Below, piece by piece: positions 36,601-45,600 of a stretch of 64,000 bases of DNA. The notes beneath the pieces were generated by a model. It saw only the letters and a program-made list of their open reading frames with translations. It searched no databases and was not told the origin of the DNA. Origin of the DNA: Cladopsammia gracilis. Its lineage: Eukaryota > Cnidaria > Anthozoa > Scleractinia > Dendrophylliidae. Both the position numbers and the translations under genes were made by a program. Numbering within the stretch: the first letter of the stretch is position 1; every line of letters starts with the position of its first letter. The stretch covers positions 145,001 through 209,000 of the forward strand of contig JAJGOT010000359.1 of the NCBI GenBank assembly GCA_022457155.1, given 5' to 3'.

Positions 36601-39600
36601 TTCTTCTTACTAACAAGTGTTAGTAATATTTGAAGACAATTGCAACAAAATACCTTGTATAGTAGTGTTTTACATACATGTAAATAAGTTCATTGTCTCT
36701 AACCTTCTCATATCTGGCAATCACGTCAAAAATGTGCCTTGTGTCAGGAAAAGATGTCATGGAATTCATAAATTCTTCAAATAAGCTTGAACTGGCTGAA
36801 GGTAAAATTAAGGGGGGAGAAACTTAACTACAGTTTTAGAGTCATTGCTAGGGACATTATTCCATGGTTAGCATTTCTTACGTGTCACAAACTGCAAATA
36901 TGGAGGAAACTATGAAACTGAACACAAGACATCACTAAATCGACAATGCACATGCGTAACTAGTGCCAGTCCCCAACCGTGCATAACAATGAAAAAGCGC
37001 AAAAACTTAACGAAAAAGAGATATTCTGATTTTTTCGGCGAATCGTAAGCAATACCACTTGTTTTAAAATCTGTAGCATGGAATTACCGTTAGGTAAAAA
37101 AGGAAAGCTATTAAAGAAAATGCCTTAAAATGCACCTTTATGACATCATACATGTAGAATTTTCAAAAACGTGAATTTTAACAAAATAAATCCATGCTCC
37201 AGATTTTTTATTAGGATGTTCTTAAGCTGTTGACAGTGGTTTTGTTGCAAAAACTGTAAGATATTTGAGTTTTAAGGGTTTTTGGGTTCTGGTCACATGA
37301 CTTACCAAATACGGTTGTGACTCACGAAAGTTAATGGTACCATTAACAGAATGAACATAACCAAACATCATAGCCGAGGAAGTAAAGGAACTCATTATAT
37401 GACGTTTGGAACTCTTCTATAGCAACCACCTTGTAGTTAAGTTTCTCCCCCTTAAGGGTTTTCATTTTGTATTTTTAGTTACTTCTTTGATATGGTATTA
37501 TTTTCAGTAAAATAATTATCAAAAGAATTTATATAACTTTGCAACCCAGACCCTGAAAGTTAACATTTCAAATTAGTGCTTAACCCTTATCACTAAACTC
37601 AGCAAAATTATAGCCTAGATAAAAAAAATTAACCTAATGGATGTTAAAAATTTCGAACTAGTTAAAAAAATTATAACCTAATTTAAAAAAAGTTGACCTG
37701 AAACTAAAATTTAACTGCAACATTTATTTGACTCTAATTGAGTCAAAATATATTTAACTAAAATATATATTTGGGCAGCAAGATCTCTTAGTTGTTTTTA
37801 AAAAATGACAGTCGGTCTTCAGTGTAACTAAAATGGTCAAGTTTTCTTTCCCAAGTAGAACCCAGTAGGTCATAAAAATAACAAGAACATACATGTATCT
37901 GTTGTGGTTCAAATTTTTCCTTCATTGGTTTGAAAATTTTCAAACCAGTTTGATTTTTGCTTTTCTTTGTAAGGAAAATAAAAATTAAACCCGTTTGAAA
38001 ATTTTCAAACCAAAGAAAAATAAGAACCACAACATATTCAAGTACAATGTGTTAAGAACCCATCAACTCAGTTGAGGTAATAAATCCCTTTATAATATGA
38101 CTGTATGGTCCTGCTGACACAATACTACAGAAAATAGAATCACAAGGTGATGTGAGTGGGGCCGGACGGGTTGACGTGAGCCGGTCCGGAAAAAGCCGTC
38201 CGGCCCCGCTCGAGTTCAAGTGACCTCACACTGCATGACTATTCTTGTACTTTCTAGTAATATTATAAAATACTTATTAACTGAGTTAGGTCGGACTGGA
38301 TGGGAAAATAATTGGCTCTCAGTCATGGCGCCAAACCTCGCTGCACTCAGTCCATACACCATGACCTAGAGCCAAATATTTTCCTGTCCAGCCCTCCCAC
38401 TCAGTCAATAAGTGCAAAATATTGGTTTAACATATTAACACAATTAACCAGCTGAGCATGGGTATACATACATGTATGATGTACAATTACAGAAGTTGAC
38501 CGACCTGCAATCACAGGATCCCTTTCTGTTAAGATACTGACATTCTCGGTCAACTGAGATAATTCTACAACACTTCCAGGAGAATAATCCTAGACAGATA
38601 AATAAAAAAAAAGATGTTTTTGTGCATACATGTACAAAGCAAACTAGGTTTTCATCAAGTTAAGGTTCAGTATTCAGCTGACACCGTTCAATATTTAAAT
38701 CCATTTCAGTGCCTCTTATGGAAGACCCCAAGAACACATTTTCAGAGAGAAAATACATGTAGCCTACATTGAGTGTGTACAGGGAATAGCTAATCTGTGA
38801 GTCAACCTAGAACATTGTGCAGAATACTAAAAACACAATAACACAGTGTTCTACTTTTTTTCATGGAGATGGGTGTGTTTAGAGGAGTGTAACTTACTTC
38901 CCATGTTGTTCAAAAGGTGTAATAGTGCTCTTCACTGGACAAATCTCTATCCAGTGGAAAACACTACTTATCCTCTGGATAGCATTATCCACTCTTTGAA
39001 TAATTTAGTGATGATCTTTTAAAATGTTATGTTAAATGCTACATTAAAATAATTTCTGATTAAGGGGTGTACCTGGGCACAAACCTTGTAAAAAATGCAT
39101 GAAAAAAAACCTGTTGAATGACTGATGATATTAGTTACCTCAGCAGCTGGAGCAATAGGTTTACTGGGTGTTAAAGGTTGGCTTAATCCACTGTCCTCCA
39201 TGAATGACAATGATCCCTGTTATGTTAGTAACATAACACAAAGTTAACACAACACAAATGAAGGTTAGAAGTTCAATAACCAGGCAATCTAAAAGCAAGC
39301 TCCAATTACCAGTGTGGAATAGGCTGACATAGGCGGTACCCGAGAAGACAGAGGACCATGTGAAATTCCTTCACTGACATAGGAAACATCCTATAACAGG
39401 AAGCACAACAGTTTACTACTAAAATTAACACATACACTGTAAAACTAATGGGGATATTCAAGAGTTGTTAGCATAGCATTTGGCAAAACTTCTTCCAAGG
39501 TGGACACCACATTCCTCTGACACATGTCACACAAAAAACTGCTGCTGCTATTATTCTATAGTTATTTTAGAAATGTACACCACATTAGAGGCTACTCAGC

Positions 39601-42600
39601 GTGAAAATTGCTGAGAGAATTTTACATTGCTTACATTGTATCTCCAAATATCTACATGACTTGTATGATGCAGTTATGTAGGACATTTAGGGTCTTTTTC
39701 CATGCACCCTTTGAACAGTTATGAGCAGTGTATTGCTTAGAGTTTATCTAATCTTTACCAGTTTGTCAGCTTTCCAAGAGAAAAGTAATCACAAAAAGAC
39801 ATTTGTAGTTAGAGTGATGAGCAGCAAATAAGAAATCTTGCATCTTGGAACATTTCCAAGAAAACTGCATCAGTTGTTTAACATTGAAAGAGCAATTTTT
39901 TTAAATACAAGAACAAGTGTTGTCATTTCATTCATGATTTAAAGAAGCGCTGATTATTGTACCTGAGTTGTGAGGTCTGTGTCTGCAACTGAAGATGTTC
40001 CACTTGGAGTATCTATATAGAAAAAAAACTAAACAAATAAAAGACAGGAAGAACTTGGGTTTAACATGTATGTATATTGATCATAATCTGATCTGGATCA
40101 GCAGCCTACTTTACAAGTTTTGCCACCAGCTAGTACATGTATAAGAGTTATTAAAAATGCCAAGTTAAACATGTAATACATACATGCACTGTGCCTGAGT
40201 GCTGACATTGGCTGTTGACGCAGTGGGGTTGGGGTATTAACTGTTCTCAAGAGAGAGGAAGCAGTGTGTAATGGCTGCCGTGGAGTGGCAATAGCCTCAT
40301 CCAATAAATGAAGAGCTGATTCAGTGTTAAGGTTACAGTGTACCTTCAGGGGTGTCTCCAGTATAACAGCTCTAGCGTCTTAAGATTACGCTTCATATTC
40401 CAAAACCCAGATATCAAATTAAAGCTTATAGAGCTGGCTATCTAAATATGGAAACCATTTGGTAATAAAATGAATTGTCCATTTTTTTACGACATCTTAA
40501 TTCGAACGTCCGAATCAGCTTTAAAACGCTATAACTCAAAGCGATTATTGTATTTTGCTAATTTGATTTGTTCTTGGGTTTCCGGACATGAAGCGCTAAA
40601 AAAATGTGTCAGCGATTTCCCTTATTCAATTGCAGTGAAAAGTTACAGAATATTTTCGAAAAAGGGAGAAAAAAAATTGGAATGATCGCATGGAAATGGC
40701 TCTTGACGAAAAAGTTTTCGGAATTAAGAAATTCGCCGATACATTTTTGTTGATTATATGTTAGCCTACCTTCCGTCCAAATTTAAGGGAAATCGAACCA
40801 ATTCCCTTTGAGTTGTAGCTCTTTAAAGTGTCCCCAATAGTCCATGGGCCAAGTGGCTGAAAATGGCGGATCGTTACCACTCGGGGGGGACGAAGGCCAC
40901 CATATATCAAATTAAAGCTTATCATGTGTAGATTTCAAAAATATATGATGGAAATGTTGTAAGAGTAGCTTAAGGGAGTCACATGACCTTGAATTTTGCA
41001 TAATTAGCATAAATCGATAATATACTAAAATGCGGCTTTTAGTAAGTAATTCTGTAGATTCTGCATAAACTAAAGCAGGCATTGATAAGATATAATGTCT
41101 GTTAAATATTTTGTCACTTTTAAGGATAAATAGTCATGTGACAGTGACGTCACTTCCAGCCGCGGTAAAAAAAAAACTCAATTTTTGTCTATTTTTCCTA
41201 TTTTTTTTTTTTTTTTTTTGGCTTTTTCTGTTATGTGATTCAAAACTACATTTTATAACATATGAAAAGCAGTAAAAGATAAGATAATTGTTATTTTAGA
41301 TACAGGCTTTATCATCAAGCGATTTATCACCGGTATGGTTTCACTGTGGTGACCCTGTGGTCTAAAAGACTGGGCACAAATGTACAAGGAAGCCATCTTG
41401 TTTTTGTGGTAAATACAGTCCTCAAAGATGTGAACAAATATGGATTCAAGCATACTTCATAAAAGACAAAGAACTGAGCCTTATTGCATAATAAATTGTA
41501 CTGATGATAACACAAAATTAATCAGTCCAAATTCTCTTGACTCATGGAAAACGTTGCAAAAAGCTGATGAAATCCGAGATCATGAAGGCATTCTTAGGTT
41601 GCCGATGACCAAATCCCGAATGGCCCCCGCCAAGAAAAGTGAAGGAGGTTGACGGCGAAATAATTCTTAAAGAGTTTAGAAAGAAGAATCTGTTGTTCAT
41701 CCTTGCTCCTCTATATTATGCAGCCCACCAACAAAAGGTCAGCAGCTGGAATGGGTTTAACATCACGGTTCACGACAAAGGCGCCATCATTGCCAAAAAT
41801 ATAGGCTATTTTCTGACCATTAATGCACCAGCCACTGATGTTTCCACTGTCTTCAACCGATCACTCACTATCATGCGCTCACTCCATCTCACAAGCATGA
41901 TATGTGTTTTCTATCAGGCCATCTATGCCAAGGAGGTGAAGTGCAAGGAGTATGAGAAGTTCAAGCCCATAGTTCTACGTCTTGGAACTTTTCATACCCT
42001 TGGTACATTGATCTCTGTCATCGGTGAAAGGTTCCTGCATGCTGGTCTAAAGGACTTATTCATTGAAGCTGGGGTAGTGGCTGAGGGCTCCGTGTCTGCA
42101 GTTCTGGAAGGCCGAAACTATATCAGGGGTGTTCGTGTGCACAAACTGGCTTGCGAAGCATTCATGAGGGTGGCATTGGAAGGATTTTATCCGCGGCTTG
42201 ACGAGTCGCACCCAGAGGACAATAGTCAAGTACAAACATGTCTTGATTGATGAAGCTGATGAAGAAAAGTTAAGTTAGCTAAAGAAAGTCACGATGAGGT
42301 TTTCAAGAGCCGAGTTTTCCAGCGTTTTTCTGAACTTTCTGCTGAATACACTGTTCATCTCTGGAATTCCAATGGCTCCCTTTCAGCATTCTGGATGTCC
42401 TATATAGACATGATCGAGCTACAACTTCACATGGATCCGTGCCTCTAGAGAAGGAATTGGGAACTCCATCCCTCCTGTGTCCGCCAGATGCTCCCATGGT
42501 GCTTTTCCTTACGATGCTATCAACTACGCAAGATACATGTCAGCTTATAGCGATATGACAAGTCTACCAGATTAGCACCCCGAGGTACACGAGTTCATGA

Positions 42601-45600
42601 GAAATGGTGGATTTTCAGTTCAGTTGAGCAACAACAATATATTTGGAAGAATTCCCGTTGACCAGACTCTTGAAGAAACCGTAAATAAAGATACCAAAAC
42701 ACCTGGGGGCACCAAGGGATTTAGTTTGAAACCTGGAGCCGTACAATGGTACTACTTGATGGCGGAATTCAAAACAGTTTGTTCCTGCGCAGTTTGCGCG
42801 AAATGGTTGGCTATGCCAAAGGGAAGCACGGCCTTGCTGACCTTCACTCGTCTCGCATTGCTCAAGATGAGAAAGATGTTGCCGCAATGGTTGATTTAAT
42901 CAAGAACTGAACAGATCCATTTGCAGGTCATATGCAACTGTCCAGCATCTCAACAGGAGCTGCTGCCACTACTGCTATAGCAGAGGACCTTGCGACCGCC
43001 TACATGTATAAAGTTAGAGAGGTAGCCTACGCTGATTTCAAGAAGACCCGTCTCGAATCACAGCCTCCAAAGGTAAAGTTCAATCACAAGTTGAAGAGGC
43101 AAAAACGGAAAACCTTCAGTGCTTTATCGAAGACCAAGATGGTGGCAAAGGGCAAAGACACAGAAACTGTTCTGCGCGCTGATCGAAATTTGTTTGTGCG
43201 GATGATCATAATTGCTGAAAGCCGCAATCTACAATGGCTTTCCCTGCAAGACCAATAACGCACAACTTGGCAAAGAATTAGAGAAATTGATACAGCCAAC
43301 AGAAGAAGTAACAAGGCGTCAGCTTACCTAATAGATGGGATGGCTCTGGTCCAAAAGCTGAAGGTAGATTATCTTACATTTGGTGATATTGCAGACAAGA
43401 TTTTATCTAGAGTGTTGCGCGAGGGAGAGGGTAGCAATAGAGTGAATGTGGTATTTGACGTGAACAGAGACATTTCCATTAAATCAGCAGAAAGAGAACT
43501 CAGAGGTGAAAGTGATGCAATAACTTTCAAGAACCTTGCGGCTGGCCAGAAGGTCAAGCAATTCAAGAACTTTTTCAAAAATGGTGACAACAAAACAAGT
43601 CTTATCAGATTTGTTGTAGAACACATGCAAAAAACACCGAGTCGCGAGAGACTGGAAGACAAGGAGCTGCATGTAACATGTGGAAACCGATGCTACAAGA
43701 TCACTGTTGAGAGAGGACAAAGAAAAGCGAAGATCCGAACAAGAGGAGGCTGATACACAACTTCTCCTACATGTGCAACATGCAGCAAATGAGCAGCGAT
43801 ATAGGTCAATCATTGTATCCTCAGAAGACACAGACGTTAGAATCCTGTGCCTTGCGTTTTCATTTTCCATTGATGTACCGATTTATCTACGTTGTGTTTC
43901 TCAACTGAGCGCTCAGTATGTAGACATTGGAAAAATAGCCCACATTATTGGCCAGGATGCGTGCAAGGCTCTACCAGGTTTGCATGCATTCACGGGTTGT
44001 GGTGCAGTGAGTGCCTTTGCCCCCGAAGAAGTTACTGAGTAAAAAGGAATACCAACGCACGTTCCAGCAACTTGGAGAAAACTGGTTGATGTCTGAAGAT
44101 CTTCTGATGCAGTTACAGGCATTTGTCTGTGTATCTATTCATATATTCATATATTCATTCAGGCGAAGCGGAATCCCATCAGTTCCCTCCATGCAAGGAC
44201 AGCTTGTATAAGCATTGCCGGCGAGCCAACTACAAGAAGCGGCGATATGGAGAAATTATCTACGAAACAACGACGTTCCATCTCCAGTTAGTCATGGCTG
44301 GTCTCTCAATCTCAAGAGAGATTGGTGATAGATTGGATGAGTGGACTCCCGGCACCAAGAGCTGTTATAGAGCTTATGTCATGTATGTACAAGAAGGCCT
44401 GTAATGATGATTGATGTGACTACATTCGAAATGGGTTTAAGTGCTGCGACCTTTGCCGCCTAACAACTTGTTCTAACCAGCCAGATGAAGAAGAGGGCAT
44501 CCAGGTAGAACTGGATGAAGAGGACGTTGACTTTGACTAAAGTCTCCTAAGTGTGAGTGTAACGTTTTCAACATATTACCCATGAGAAACACCAATCATT
44601 CTGAGAACACAGGATACCCAGTTTAATTCTTATTTTACCATACATTTAGAATAATGCTAATTGTTACATATTTTAGTTTTTAATGGTAAAAATGCTCTGA
44701 ATTGTATTTTTTGAATCACATAAAAGAAAAAAAGGGAAAAAAGCAAAAAGATAGACAAAAATTGAGGGTTTTACCGCGGCCGGAAGTGACGTCACTGTCA
44801 AGTGACTATTTATCCTTAAAAGTGACAAAATGCTTTACAGACATTATATCTTATCTATGCCTGCTTTATTTTATGCAGAATCTACAGAATTACTTGATAA
44901 AAGCCGCATTTTAGTATATTGTCGATTTATGCTAATTATGCAAAATTCAAGGTCACGTGACTCCGTTAAGCTACTCTTACAACATTTCCATCATATATTT
45001 TAGAAATCTACACATGATAAGCTTTAATTTGATATATGGTGGCCTTCATCCCCCCGAGTGGTAATGAAAAGTGACTTGGCCCATGGACTACAACAAGCGA
45101 AAAATTAACTTTGAGAAAACAGCGCTTAAAAAAACATTTCCCTTCATAAACAAACTCCGCCCACAAAAGTTATACCGTCATTTCTCCGTCAATTTTCAAT
45201 ATTTTTCGATAATTTTTTTTTGGGATGAAAGTTCATTCTGTAAACTTTATTTTGACGCCAAAAAAAAATTTTCAATAAATTTTCGATCTAAAGGTACACT
45301 GTAACCTTAAGAAAAATTACAAATTTACTTCATCAAGAAATAAATCTCTTAGATTCATGATCAAGGATACATCTTTTAATATGGCTTCTTCGTTTGAATG
45401 TGCTGCTGACATTTTCCTACAAATAAAGACAATAAAATGCAAACATCAAATTAATGTGTTTAAAATTTATATAACTACATGTATGATACACTGTAGTTCT
45501 AAGTACCATCAGACATGAAATAACACTTCCTGTTCCAATAACATTATTGATGTTTAAACAAGGTAGCCCCATCAGTCATACATGTAAAATCGGGCCCTGT

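Larger units (their letters stand above)
40331..45306. mobile_element. TTAA-flanked DNA transposon of about 5 kb, superfamily unassigned
   Basis: 4976 bp between TTAA duplications (40327-40330, 45307-45310), with ends GGTTACAGTGTACCTT and its complement. Further long inverted arms lie at about 40840-41200 and 44745-45090 (CATGGGCCAAGT, AATTAAAGCTTATCATGTGTAGA, AGTGACGTCACTTCC). It carries one decayed plus-strand gene. TTAA targets are used by piggyBac and Kolobok, but the ends do not start with the piggyBac CCY motif and I see no THAP domain. It sits in the NUP107 intron between exons 4 and 5, 11 bp from the exon 5 acceptor. Confidence 0.82.

Noticed and set aside
41639..42250. An intact 203-residue host gene
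   Set aside because: It is one open piece of a longer frame-broken protein inside the TTAA transposon.
45329..45370. An extended NUP107 exon 4 in another frame ending before GTAAAT
   Set aside because: That frame does not fit the phase of exon 3. The shorter exon with donor GTATCC at 45370 keeps frame on both sides.
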